From: Actinomycetota bacterium
GTDB taxonomy: Bacteria > Actinomycetota > Actinomycetes > Nanopelagicales > Nanopelagicaceae
DNA: 39,341 nucleotides
Assembly: GCA_009698815.1 (NCBI GenBank)
Contig: WLPJ01000010.1
Span: 1 to 39,341 of the forward strand
Direction: 5' to 3'
A model generated the notes under the pieces. The model saw only the letters and a list, made by a program, of their open reading frames with translations. It had not been told where the DNA came from and did no database searches. Shown here in pieces: positions 29,253 through 37,601 of this stretch; position 1 is the first letter of the stretch, and every line of letters begins with the position of its first letter. The position numbers and the translations under genes are program-made.

Positions 29253-31145
29253 ATGCAACGCGCGTTGTGGTCTCCTTCATCTACGGATAATTTGGCGATT
29301 GAAACGCTACAAAAGTATGCCCAAGTTAGTGATTTTCCGAGCCTGCACAAATGGTCTATTGAAAATCCAGAACTTTTCTGGCGTTATGTATTCGAAGATA
29401 ACGGCGTAATTGGCAATCTAGGCGCTAAAGGGTTAACCGGTAGCGGTTTTCTAGGAAGTGAGTTCTTTCCCGATGCACAATTAAACATTGCAGATACGCT
29501 TCTAAAAGGTAGCGATGAACAGATCGTCATTACTGAGATAAGTGAATCTGGAGTAAAGAAAGAGTACTCACGTGGCCAAGTACGCAAGATCGCAAATCAA
29601 GTAGCTTTTGGCCTTCAACAAATCGGTTTAAAAGAAGGTGATGTCGTCTCGGCGATAGTTTCAAATGTTGCGCAAACTATATTTTTCGCGCTGGGGGCTC
29701 TCAAGATTGGCGCTATTTTCTCTAGTACATCGGCTGACTTTGGAACTGCCACCGTATTAGACCGGTTTGAACAGATTCAACCCAAAGTCTTACTGGTTAC
29801 AACCAGTTATCAATACAACGGAAAAGAGATTGATTGCTCTCAAAAGATCGCTGAAATCGTCTCGCAACTTCCAACCCTTAAAAAAGTAATTGCAATCGGC
29901 GATCAAAGCTCTGCTTATCTAAGCTTTAGCAATTGGATAGCGACTTGCAATCCGAGCCATGAAATCTCGATTCCAGGCGGATTTGATCGACCAGGATTTA
30001 TCCTATTTTCATCTGGGACAACTGGTAAACCAAAATGTATTGTCCATAGCGCAGCGGGTGTGCTCTTAAAGGTATTAAGCGAACAGAAGTATCACTTAGA
30101 TATTAGGCCCACAGATAATATTTTTTATTACACAACCTGCGGTTGGATGATGTGGAACTGGCTCTTTATGGGACTCGGAACTGGTGCGGGTATTGTTTTA
30201 TTTGATGGCAATCCGTTATTTCCTAACCCACAACGTTTATTTGATATCGCACAGCAGAACAATCTTACTTTTCTGGGAGTCTCTGCCAAATACATAGACT
30301 CGATTCGTAAGTTATCGCTGCAACCAAAACAAGCGCATGATCTAAGCAAGTTGCGCACGATAGCGTCTACTGGATCACCACTTAGCCACGAAGGCTTTGA
30401 ATATGTCTATGAAAATATTTCAGCAAATATCCATCTAGCTTCGATAACTGGTGGAACCGATATATGTGGATGTTTTATGCTCGGTGTTCCCAATCTGCCG
30501 GTCTATGCCGGACAGATTCAAGGGCCTGCGCTGGGATTGGATGTTCAAGTATTTAATGAAGATGGCCAGCCTGCAGCAGTTGGAGTAAAGGGTGAATTAG
30601 TTTGCCGTAACGCTTTTCCTTCAGTTCCACTTTATTTTTGGGATGATCCAGATAAAGGTAAGTTTCGGTCTGCTTACTTTGAAAGATTTGCAGATGTTTG
30701 GACGCATGGGGATTTTGTAGAAGTAACTGCAGAAGGCGGATACGTCATGCATGGGCGTTCAGATGCGACGCTAAATGCCGCAGGAGTGCGTATAGGAACT
30801 GCCGAGATTTATCGCATCACTGAAGAATTTGCCGAAATTCTTGAATCACTTGCGATAGCCCAAAACTGGCAAGGCGACACCAGGGTCATACTCTTTGTTA
30901 AGTTATCTGATGGTGCCCGTCTTAGTGAAAGCCTGATTAGCCAAATTAAATTAGCCCTAAAACAGAAAGCTAGCCCGCGCCATGTTCCGGCCCTTATTAT
31001 GCAAGCGCCAGATTTTCCGCGGACTAAAAGCAATAAATTGGTGGAAATTGCTGTAGCAAATGAAATTAACAAGGTTACAAATACAAATTTGGGTGCACTT
31101 GCCAATCCAGAATCTTTGGATTGGTTTAGAGACTTAAATCTTTAA
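29253..31145 (+). CDS. Acetoacetyl-CoA synthetase
   Basis: This AMP-forming ligase activates acetoacetate to acetoacetyl-CoA. The 630-residue protein has the family N-terminal region (FPSLHKWSIENPELFWRYVFED), the adenylate motif FILFSSGTTGKPKCIVHSAAG, CGWMMWNWLFMGL, ITGGTDICGCFML, and the hinge region HGRSDATLNAAGVRIGTAEIYR with a C-terminal catalytic-Lys region (FPRTKSNKLVEI). Length and the signature with long N-terminus fit AcsA2 / acetoacetate-CoA ligase rather than acetyl-CoA synthetase. It starts 3 bp after katG. Its 3' end overlaps the convergent gene by 20 bp (31126-31145). Confidence 0.92.
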   Translation: MQRALWSPSSTDNLAIETLQKYAQVSDFPSLHKWSIENPELFWRYVFEDNGVIGNLGAKGLTGSGFLGSEFFPDAQLNIADTLLKGSDEQIVITEISESGVKKEYSRGQVRKIANQVAFGLQQIGLKEGDVVSAIVSNVAQTIFFALGALKIGAIFSSTSADFGTATVLDRFEQIQPKVLLVTTSYQYNGKEIDCSQKIAEIVSQLPTLKKVIAIGDQSSAYLSFSNWIATCNPSHEISIPGGFDRPGFILFSSGTTGKPKCIVHSAAGVLLKVLSEQKYHLDIRPTDNIFYYTTCGWMMWNWLFMGLGTGAGIVLFDGNPLFPNPQRLFDIAQQNNLTFLGVSAKYIDSIRKLSLQPKQAHDLSKLRTIASTGSPLSHEGFEYVYENISANIHLASITGGTDICGCFMLGVPNLPVYAGQIQGPALGLDVQVFNEDGQPAAVGVKGELVCRNAFPSVPLYFWDDPDKGKFRSAYFERFADVWTHGDFVEVTAEGGYVMHGRSDATLNAAGVRIGTAEIYRITEEFAEILESLAIAQNWQGDTRVILFVKLSDGARLSESLISQIKLALKQKASPRHVPALIMQAPDFPRTKSNKLVEIAVANEINKVTNTNLGALANPESLDWFRDLNL

Positions 31146-32295
31146 CTTTCTCCCAGGTACGCGAAGTCCAAGAGTTGATTAGCGCCTGCTGCACGCTAAC
31201 TACATCTACCGCCTCTTTGAAACTCTGGCCAAAAGCTTTCCCCTCAACGATTGATTGCATAAATGAGTAATCCTCAATAGCAACAAGATCCTCAAAGCCA
31301 ATGGCATTTGCCTGTCCCGGCACGAAGGCGCCATGGAATGGGAAGCGATCACCGCCATAGATGGTTGTATATCCAGTATTTAACGAGCTGCCGAGTTCGT
31401 AGTATTGCAACTCATTTATCTTCTCTAAATTCCATAATAGTGAACCCTTTGTGCCATAGATTTCAAAAGCATTCTGGCTTTCTGGTCCGACTACAGTGCG
31501 GCTAACTTCAAAGGTTCCAGTTGCACCGCTAGCAAATGTGCAGAGCATCGAAGCAAAATCTTCATTTTCGACAGCACCCTTTGGATCACTTGCTTTGCCA
31601 CGTGAATAATGTCCAGCATTTCCCGTTGGAAGAGGACGCTCTTTTATTGTGGTGTTCTGCATACCAACAACTTCAGAGATTGGTCCAACTAAGAACTGCG
31701 CCATCGAGACGCTATGGCTCAAAATATCGCTAGAAACTCCGTAGCCAGCGTCAGCTAATTTAAATCGCCAGGTAAGTAAGCCGAGTTCATCACTTCCATA
31801 CATACTTAAGAAACGTCCGCGGTAATGAGTTATTTCTCCGAGTGCACCGCTAGCAATCAAATTCTTGGCATGCAATACAAGGGGAGCCCAAACATAGTTG
31901 TAACCAACTCCAGTCGGTACTCCGGCGTTCTTAGCTGATTTATATGCCTGAACAGTTTGTTCTGGCTTTCCACCGATTGGCTTCTCACTAAAGACGGCCT
32001 TACCCGCTTTAGTAGCTGCTTCAATCATCGGTAGGTGCAACATATTTGGCGCAGTTACCCAAACTGCATCAACATCAGGCGCTGTTGCTGCCTCCATCCA
32101 ATCACCAGTGGCACGCGCAAATCCGTAATCTTCAACTGCGCTCTTCTGTCGCGCTGGATCCACATCGGCACATACTTGCAAGATTGGTTGAAAACCACGG
32201 TTGGGAAAGAGTGAAGGGATTCGCAGAGCAGAGCGAGAGTGAGCTTGCCCCATCCAACCAAGACCGAGAACTGCAATACGAATATCTTTCTTCAT
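31126..32295 (-). CDS. Gfo/Idh/MocA family oxidoreductase in the inositol-type cluster
   Basis: The 389-residue protein starts with a Rossmann motif (IRIAVLGLGWMGQAHSRSAL) and has VFSEKPIGGKPEQTV and a long C-terminal domain (GYGVSSDILSHSVSMAQFLVG). Its length and type match oxidoreductases of myo-inositol or sugar-acid catabolism. It is the last gene of the minus-strand row iolC - aldolase - iolB - this gene, and overlaps the iolB stop by 4 bp (32292-32295). It probably acts on an inositol isomer, inosose or related polyol; the exact step is inferred from context. Its 3' end overlaps the acetoacetyl-CoA synthetase gene. Confidence 0.88.
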   Translation of the reverse strand: MKKDIRIAVLGLGWMGQAHSRSALRIPSLFPNRGFQPILQVCADVDPARQKSAVEDYGFARATGDWMEAATAPDVDAVWVTAPNMLHLPMIEAATKAGKAVFSEKPIGGKPEQTVQAYKSAKNAGVPTGVGYNYVWAPLVLHAKNLIASGALGEITHYRGRFLSMYGSDELGLLTWRFKLADAGYGVSSDILSHSVSMAQFLVGPISEVVGMQNTTIKERPLPTGNAGHYSRGKASDPKGAVENEDFASMLCTFASGATGTFEVSRTVVGPESQNAFEIYGTKGSLLWNLEKINELQYYELGSSLNTGYTTIYGGDRFPFHGAFVPGQANAIGFEDLVAIEDYSFMQSIVEGKAFGQSFKEAVDVVSVQQALINSWTSRTWEKVKDLSL

Positions 32296-33185
32296 TTTTT
32301 AACCTTGCCTTGGGCCGAAGTAACTGGACAACGGGGATCTTGCACTTGATCATTCCATGAATCTCTAATCCAGTGATGTGCTGGATCATCACAAAAAGCC
32401 ATACTGCGTTCGGCTGCGGGGCCCGCCATAACGTTTAAAAAGTACATTGGATATTCAGGCGATGCTATAGATGGCCCGTGATAACCATGGGGGACAACAT
32501 AAACATCTTTATCGTGGATCGTTACTGTCTCATCGAGTGATCCATCGACGGTGTAAACGTGGAAGAAGCCAACTCCTTCACTGTCACCGTGATCAGATCC
32601 TTCTTTACCGATTTGGAAGTAATAAACCTCTTCGTTAATTGTGGGACATCCCGGAAACTTATCGTGGCGGTGCGGAGGCCAAGATGAGAGATTTCCGCCT
32701 GGAGTAATCACTTCACAGACCAGAATTTTGTGACATGCCGTAAAACTTGTTGGAGTTGCAATGTTATTTACCTGACGAGTTGCTTTTCCAGAACCACGAA
32801 CTTCAACTGAAACTGCTTCGGCTGGTGTGTAGCAAACTGGGAATTGTTCACTTGCTTCAGCAGTTAATAGCGCTACTTCGCCAGATTTTCCAGAAAATTT
32901 TACTGATACGTTAACTGGGAGATAGATCCAATCTGAGACCGCTGCAAAAACACCAGTACGACCTTTCAAGGTGAAGGACTGACCGTTTACATCCACCTTC
33001 ACATCTTGGGCAGATAAAGGAAGCAAAATCCCTTCGCGCCCCTTTAACTCAACGCTTACTTCAGCGTTTTTAGCAAAGTCATATGTGTAGAAGCCGCAGA
33101 ATTCCCATTGTGCATCCGTTGGTGTTAATGAAATCTCAGCTTCTTTAGTTGCCAAAGTTCCAGCAGGTTTATACCAACTCATCAT
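32292..33185 (-). CDS. iolB: 5-deoxy-glucuronate isomerase
   Basis: IolB isomerises 5-deoxy-glucuronate to 5-dehydro-2-deoxygluconate in myo-inositol breakdown. The protein (297 residues) has the cupin-type metal site in SSWPPHRHDKFPGCPTINEEVYYFQ, split around HRHD and the following Glu, and HKILVCEVITPGGNLS before it, then VHDKDVYVVPHGYHGPS-like segments (IHDKDVYVVPHGYHGP). The start is set at ATG 33185, which shares one base with the stop of the upstream aldolase gene (TGATG); ATG 33182 is equally possible. It is coupled to both neighbours. Confidence 0.94.
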   Translation of the reverse strand: MMSWYKPAGTLATKEAEISLTPTDAQWEFCGFYTYDFAKNAEVSVELKGREGILLPLSAQDVKVDVNGQSFTLKGRTGVFAAVSDWIYLPVNVSVKFSGKSGEVALLTAEASEQFPVCYTPAEAVSVEVRGSGKATRQVNNIATPTSFTACHKILVCEVITPGGNLSSWPPHRHDKFPGCPTINEEVYYFQIGKEGSDHGDSEGVGFFHVYTVDGSLDETVTIHDKDVYVVPHGYHGPSIASPEYPMYFLNVMAGPAAERSMAFCDDPAHHWIRDSWNDQVQDPRCPVTSAQGKVKK

Positions 33186-34075
33186 CAACCTTTTCTAACT
33201 ATTTTAGCGGCGCGAGATACGGCAGCTTCTACATCTAAATCTTCACCGTACAAGAGCGCGCGACCAGGAACGAGACCTCGAATATTAGGAACGGTCATCG
33301 CCTTTTCCCATTTGGCAAAGACTTCTTCCCAATTACTTCCGGGATCTCCACCCAGTAACAAAATCGGACAGCTAGTTGCTGCTGCTACTTTTTCTGGATT
33401 AGAAGGGGCTGGAATCTTTAACCAGGTATATGCAGACGATGAACCAAGTCCGGATGCGATTGAAACTACCTTGATCAACTTCTCTTCAGAAGGATCTAGC
33501 ACCGCACGTCCATCAGCGTTCTTCATATAGGGGAGTGGTTCAATCATTGAAACGAGTTCTAGATCCGCCAGCTGTGTGGTTACTTGCGCAACCATTTCGA
33601 TTGTTCTAGCAACTCCGGGATCGGTTTCATCAATACGCAAAAGTGTTTTTCCACCATCTAGCCCCATACTCTTTATATGTTCGGTATCGTAGGCAGTTAG
33701 GCGATCATCGAGCTCCCAGGAGGCACCGATAATTCCACCGCGATTCATTGTTCCGATGGCTACTTTTTCTTCAAGTGCTCCAAGCCAAGCAAGTTCTTCT
33801 AAAATATCGGCACTAGCCATTACGCCATCCACGCCGGCAACCGCTAAACCGCGAATTAATTTATCGAGCAATATGTATCGATCAGCGATTGCAGTGGGAT
33901 TATTTCCAGCCGCAATGATTCCGCGCGCCGTGTGATCGGCTGCAAGCAACATCAATTTGCCGTCTTTGCCTGCAACGGTTCTGCGCGCACGTTTCTTTAA
34001 AGCTTTTTGAAGTGATGCTGGGTTATTTATCCTTGCCTCAATTAGTTCAAGGTAGCGCTTGCGATCAAGAGTCAT
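33185..34075 (-). CDS. Cgl0158-family aldolase of inositol catabolism
   Basis: This 296-residue TIM-barrel protein belongs to the Cgl0158/DeoC-like family: GKLMLLAADHTARGII, DGVMASADILEELAWLG, GTMNRGGIIGASWELDDR, KTLLRIDETDPG, LVSMIEPLPYM, YTWLKIPAP and CPILLLGGDPG. In corynebacterial inositol clusters a relative sits between iolC and iolB, and it is the likely aldolase for 2-deoxy-5-keto-gluconate-6-phosphate, the product of IolC. The order here is the same. It overlaps iolC by TAATG (34075-34077) and iolB by TGATG, so the three are tightly coupled. The aldolase role is inferred from context and fold. Confidence 0.87.
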   Translation of the reverse strand: MTLDRKRYLELIEARINNPASLQKALKKRARRTVAGKDGKLMLLAADHTARGIIAAGNNPTAIADRYILLDKLIRGLAVAGVDGVMASADILEELAWLGALEEKVAIGTMNRGGIIGASWELDDRLTAYDTEHIKSMGLDGGKTLLRIDETDPGVARTIEMVAQVTTQLADLELVSMIEPLPYMKNADGRAVLDPSEEKLIKVVSIASGLGSSSAYTWLKIPAPSNPEKVAAATSCPILLLGGDPGSNWEEVFAKWEKAMTVPNIRGLVPGRALLYGEDLDVEAAVSRAAKIVRKG

Positions 34076-35022
34076 TACCGCTTACCTCCTGTGCCAATAA
34101 AGTTATTGAGAACTTCAATACTTGGCATCGCATCGGAGCACATTAACTCAGAAGCCAAATAGGCACCAGCGGCATTGGCAAATTCACCCATTTGTTTTAA
34201 ATCCCACCTACTAAGCAAGCCATGTACGAGTGCGCCACCGAAGGCATCACCGGCACCGAGTCCACATACCAACTTTATTGGCAGCGGGGCAATAACAATT
34301 CGCTCACTCTCGGTGGCAAGCAGGACTCCATCGCCGCCCATCTTCACGATCGCTATTCGAACGCCGCGTTTTAGAAGTTCAGAGGCCGCTTCTTGAGGAT
34401 CAGAAATTCCAAGTGCGACTTGGCATTCTGCAATATTTCCAATTGCAATTGTACACAAGGAAATCGCATCTTGTGCTGCAGCCCTTGCCGCGTCGACGTC
34501 TGGCCAAAATGATGGCCGGTAATCTAAATCGATAATTGATTCTGACTTGCGGCCGCGTCGTTGTAGCCAAGTGATGGCGCTCTTTGCAGTTTCACCACTA
34601 GAGAGTGCGCATGCGCTCACCCAGAAAATCTTGGCCGCTAACAAAGATTCTGCATCGATATCGCTAACGATCAATTGTGTATCAGGTGCCTGTGGTTGGC
34701 GATGGAAAATAATTTTTGGATCCTCTGGTGGATCTTGTGACGCAAGTACAACTGGAGTCAGGCCGCTTTGCGCAACCTTAACGAAATCAGTATTTACGCC
34801 AAATTCTTTCAACTTATTTTGAACGTATTGCCCAAGTGGATCGACTCCGACCTTAGTAACTATGGCGCTGTTATGGCCCAACTTTGCTGCGGCTACTGCC
34901 ACATTAGTTGGTGAGCCACCGATTGATTTATGGAAAGTTTGCGGCTGGCTAAAGGATGTATTTATCTGTTCAGCAAAAAGGTCAACGCTAATTCGACCAA
35001 CGGTAATCAGGTCGAGTTGCAT
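34075..35022 (-). CDS. iolC: 5-dehydro-2-deoxygluconokinase (PfkB family)
   Basis: IolC phosphorylates 5-dehydro-2-deoxygluconate in inositol catabolism. The protein has PfkB/ribokinase features: LITVGRISVDLFAEQ, the sugar-binding SIGGSPTNVAVAAAKLG, DLDYRPSFW, and the C-terminal catalytic signature KLVCGLGAGDAFGGALVHGL. The open frame runs up to 35058, but ATG 35022 (MQLDLITVGR) matches the family N-terminus and gives 315 residues. The ribosome binding site is weak (AAGGA, far upstream). It is the first gene of the minus-strand operon. The perfect palindrome AGGTTAACCT at 35043-35052 sits 20 bp before the start. Confidence 0.9.
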   Translation of the reverse strand: MQLDLITVGRISVDLFAEQINTSFSQPQTFHKSIGGSPTNVAVAAAKLGHNSAIVTKVGVDPLGQYVQNKLKEFGVNTDFVKVAQSGLTPVVLASQDPPEDPKIIFHRQPQAPDTQLIVSDIDAESLLAAKIFWVSACALSSGETAKSAITWLQRRGRKSESIIDLDYRPSFWPDVDAARAAAQDAISLCTIAIGNIAECQVALGISDPQEAASELLKRGVRIAIVKMGGDGVLLATESERIVIAPLPIKLVCGLGAGDAFGGALVHGLLSRWDLKQMGEFANAAGAYLASELMCSDAMPSIEVLNNFIGTGGKR

Positions 35023-35042
35023 GAATTCCACAATCCTTTTCA

Positions 35043-35104
35043 AGGTTAACCTGCTCAAGATCTTCTGATTTATTGATACGAACTATATAGTGCAGACCTA
35101 TCAA
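35043..35104. promoter_or_regulatory. Divergent iolC/iolG-like control region with palindromes
   Basis: Between the divergent starts lie a perfect 10-bp palindrome AGGTTAACCT (35043-35052), a perfect 10-bp palindrome ACTATATAGT (35082-35091), and the inverted pair TTGATA (35073-35078) / TATCAA (35099-35104), which offers a TTGATA -35-like hexamer on each strand. This is the expected place for an operator of an inositol-responsive repressor; no such regulator gene is in the window. Confidence 0.45.
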
Positions 35105-35130
35105 CGTGGAAGCGGGAGATCGAGCGCCAA

Positions 35131-36111
35131 ATGAAAATCGCTGTTATTGGTGCCGGACGCATGGGGGCGATACGCACTGAAGATCTCGTAAAAGTTGGCG
35201 CCGATGTGACCGTCTTTAATCGAACACTTGCTGGTGCAAAGACGCTAGCTGACAAATTCAATTCCCAACACGGTGAAATCTCCGATATTCAAAAATCCAA
35301 ATTTGATGGCTATGTAGTAGCCACAGCAACAGATTCACATATTGGATTATTGGACAACTTAATTCCGTTGGGTAAGCCAATTCTTTGCGAAAAACCAATT
35401 TCCTTAACTGTTGAAGATACTGATTCTGTAATAGAAGTTTGCAAGAAATTTGGAACAGAGATTCAAGTTGGTTTTCAACGACGCTTTGATCCGCCGATTA
35501 GTAAAGCAGCCAATCTGGTTGCCGGTGGCGAAGTTGGAACTTTATATGCAATGCATATGTATGCTCATGATCATCTTCCATCCACGCTCGAGTTTCTCGA
35601 AGGTAGTGGCAGCATTTACCGTGATTTACATGTTCATGACTTTGATCTAATCAGATGGATAACTCAAAGCGAGATTTCCAAGGTTTATGCCACCCAAGCA
35701 GTGCGTGAACATAAGCAATATGCCAAGTACGACGATGCCGATGTTTCGCTTATCTCGTTAACAACAGCCAGCGGTGTTCAGGTGGCAATTACCGGAACAC
35801 GCCACAATCCAGTTGGGCACGATGTGCGCATCGAAATCTTTGGCTCCAAGGATTCAATCTCAGTCGGGCTTAATCGCAAGACACCTATTCATGACATAGA
35901 TGCCCAATTGAATTTCGCAGATATTAGGTATCAAGGATTTATCGAAAGATTTCGCGAAGCATTTGCAGCAGAAACTGCCGCCTTTTATGAATTTGCGCAA
36001 GGCAAAATTTCCAACCCATGTCCGCCTGAATCTGCTCGCGAGGCGTTGCGTGTTGCGATCGCTTGCGAGGAATCGATTAAAACTGGGGGCGCAGTAACCA
36101 TTGCGCATTAG
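35131..36111 (+). CDS. Inositol 2-dehydrogenase-like Gfo/Idh/MocA oxidoreductase (IolG-like)
   Basis: The 326-residue protein has the Rossmann start MKIAVIGAGRMGAIRTEDL, the EKP motif in ILCEKPISLTVED, VGFQRRFDPPISKA and the catalytic DLHVHDFDLIRWITQ, with spacing as in IolG and related inositol dehydrogenases. It would oxidise myo-inositol or an isomer to the inosose with NAD. A GGGAGA lies about 11 nt before ATG 35131. It is divergent from iolC across 108 bp, and so is likely under the same control as the iol operon. The substrate is not certain. iolE, iolD and iolA are not in the window. Confidence 0.87.
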   Translation: MKIAVIGAGRMGAIRTEDLVKVGADVTVFNRTLAGAKTLADKFNSQHGEISDIQKSKFDGYVVATATDSHIGLLDNLIPLGKPILCEKPISLTVEDTDSVIEVCKKFGTEIQVGFQRRFDPPISKAANLVAGGEVGTLYAMHMYAHDHLPSTLEFLEGSGSIYRDLHVHDFDLIRWITQSEISKVYATQAVREHKQYAKYDDADVSLISLTTASGVQVAITGTRHNPVGHDVRIEIFGSKDSISVGLNRKTPIHDIDAQLNFADIRYQGFIERFREAFAAETAAFYEFAQGKISNPCPPESAREALRVAIACEESIKTGGAVTIAH

Positions 36112-36122
36112 TTGGATAACTG

Positions 36123-36199
36123 TGGTGGGACGGGTCGGACTTGAACCGACGACGACCGAATTATGAGTTCGGGGCTCTAACCAACTGAGCTACCGTCCC
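36123..36199 (-). tRNA. tRNA-Met (anticodon CAT), elongator type
   Basis: On the minus strand: acceptor GGGACGG/CCGTCCC, D arm GCTC/GAGC, anticodon stem CCGAA/TTCGG with loop CTCATAA (anticodon CAT), T stem GTCGG/CCGAC with a normal TTCAAGT loop, discriminator A and encoded CCA (36123-36125). The acceptor is fully paired, so it is not the initiator; tRNA-Ile2 (CAT) cannot be fully excluded without identity analysis. TAAAGT (36222-36217) 17 nt upstream is a likely -10. Confidence 0.93.
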
Positions 36200-36228
36200 T
36201 GGTGGGGATTAAGCGAACTTTACTGCAC

Positions 36229-36855
36229 TTAAAGACCTGCCTTACCAAGTAATTGATTTAAATGTTCTAAGTGATGGTCAGCATGCGGCAACTCTTCGCG
36301 CGTATGTGTTGTTAAGACTCCGGCAACAGTGCACCCGGCCTCTTTTGCAGATGTCACACCACCTGGTGCATCTTCAATTGCCCAACACTGATCTGTCTGT
36401 AGACCTAAGCGATCGGCACCGAGAATAAATGGTTCTGGAAAGGGTTTACCGCGACTTACTTGATCAAAGGTAACTGAATTGGCAGGCATTGGAATTTTGC
36501 CAGCACGAGTGCGAGCAATTGCTAAATCGGTTGTACACGATGTCACGATTGTCCAAGGAATTTCGCGATCGTTTAATTCGGCCAGTAATGCCAGAGCACC
36601 TGGTACAGCGTGAACCCCTTCGATATCTGCAATTTCTAAATCAGTAACGCGGCGTATCCATTTCTGAATTTCTGCCTCTTCGCGATCTGGAATCACATTT
36701 CGTAAAGTTTGTTCCGCAGGAACTCCGTGATGACCAGCAAGTGCTTCAAGTGGAATACCAGCTTCATTTGCCATGGTGATCCAAGAGTTCATCACTGCAG
36801 CGGTTGAATCAACGAGCGTGCCATCTAGATCAAAGAGAAAGCCAATCTTTTTCAA
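36229..36855 (-). CDS. HAD-superfamily phosphatase (sugar-phosphatase-like)
   Basis: The 208-residue protein shows all HAD motifs: motif I GFLFDLDGTLVDS with the nucleophile Asp, motif II IVTSCT, motif III Lys in SRGKPFPEPF, and motif IV WAIEDAPGGV. The helical cap after motif I places it with sugar-phosphate phosphatases such as the 2-deoxyglucose-6-phosphatase and glycerol-3-phosphatase group. The substrate is unknown. It overlaps the crtYd stop by ATGA (36852-36855), so it is translated with the lycopene cyclase pair, though a functional link to carotenoids is not evident. Confidence 0.9.
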   Translation of the reverse strand: MKKIGFLFDLDGTLVDSTAAVMNSWITMANEAGIPLEALAGHHGVPAEQTLRNVIPDREEAEIQKWIRRVTDLEIADIEGVHAVPGALALLAELNDREIPWTIVTSCTTDLAIARTRAGKIPMPANSVTFDQVSRGKPFPEPFILGADRLGLQTDQCWAIEDAPGGVTSAKEAGCTVAGVLTTHTREELPHADHHLEHLNQLLGKAGL

Positions 36856-37187
36856 TTCTTACCTCTAGCTTTATTTGGATTTGGATCGCGTTGCATTCCA
36901 CGGCGGCCCCAGAACTCCCACATTCCCATCACGCTTAGAACAAGTGCGAAACCAAAGAGTAAATCTTCGGCAGGTGCGGAGAAGATGCGAAGACCAACTA
37001 TTGCATCAGGGCTATACATAACGATATTTTTTGAAGTCAGCCACCAATTTGTGAGTAATTGAAAAGGCAAAATAATTGCATATGAAGTCCAGAAGGCTGG
37101 GCGCGTCAGTAGTGAGTTTTTAAAGAGGAAGAGATCAGCCATCACAGCGATGGCGAAGGCGGTAATTGCAATATCGCTATAAATCAT
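36852..37187 (-). CDS. crtYd: Lycopene cyclase subunit, CrtYd-like
   Basis: This 111-residue, three-helix membrane protein matches the second half of heterodimeric actinobacterial lycopene cyclases: FWTSYAIILPFQLLTNWWLT, IVMYSPDAIVGLRIFSAPAEDLLFGFALVL and WEFWGRRG. With CrtYc it closes the ends of lycopene to beta-ionone rings, giving beta- or gamma-carotene. It overlaps crtYc by 4 bp (37184-37187) and the HAD gene by 4 bp. Beta-carotene is the substrate for the Blh enzyme encoded next door on the other strand. Confidence 0.92.
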   Translation of the reverse strand: MIYSDIAITAFAIAVMADLFLFKNSLLTRPAFWTSYAIILPFQLLTNWWLTSKNIVMYSPDAIVGLRIFSAPAEDLLFGFALVLSVMGMWEFWGRRGMQRDPNPNKARGKN

Positions 37188-37519
37188 TGCCCGAACTCAT
37201 CCTTGCGCCAATGTGGTTTTACCGTTGTTACACCTTCGATAGTCATGATCGCTGCCATGGGAATCACGATAAAGAAGAGGAATTCTTCAAGTGGGATGTT
37301 AAATGGACCATAGATGCCTAACATCTGTTCGCGGTCAAAGAACCAATGTCCCTGTGCGATGGCGTAGGCATCCCAAATTAAAAATAAGGCGCTAATTGGC
37401 AAGACGCTTAACGCAACTCGTTTTATGCGACGAATAACCCCAATCTTTAAGAAAACCTCAAGCCAAAAAGATCCGCAGATGGTGAAGATCAACATTGCCA
37501 TGTAGTTCCATTTTTGCAC
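37184..37519 (-). CDS. crtYc: Lycopene cyclase subunit, CrtYc-like
   Basis: This 111-residue membrane protein is the first half of the split lycopene cyclase, with FLIWDAYAIAQGHWFFDREQMLGIYGPFNIPLEEFLFFIVIP as its conserved block, read in parts: IWDAYAIAQGHWFFD, QMLGIYGPFNIP and LEEFLFFIVIP. It works together with CrtYd in the membrane. The start is GTG 37519 with an AGAGGA ribosome binding site 7 nt upstream. It is the first gene of crtYc-crtYd-HAD, divergent from blh with 82 bp between the starts. Confidence 0.92.
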   Translation of the reverse strand: MQKWNYMAMLIFTICGSFWLEVFLKIGVIRRIKRVALSVLPISALFLIWDAYAIAQGHWFFDREQMLGIYGPFNIPLEEFLFFIVIPMAAIMTIEGVTTVKPHWRKDEFGQ

Positions 37520-37588
37520 GGGTAAATCCTCTCATGCATAAACCCAGTTCGCGCCTCGCGCTTTGGTAGTGTTACAGATATAAAGTAT

Positions 37589-37594
37589 TAATCT
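37589..37594 (+). promoter_or_regulatory. Candidate -10 box for leaderless blh
   Basis: TAATCT ends 7 nt before ATG 37602. A -35 is not clear. Confidence 0.35.
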
Positions 37595-37601
37595 GTGGGA
37601 A

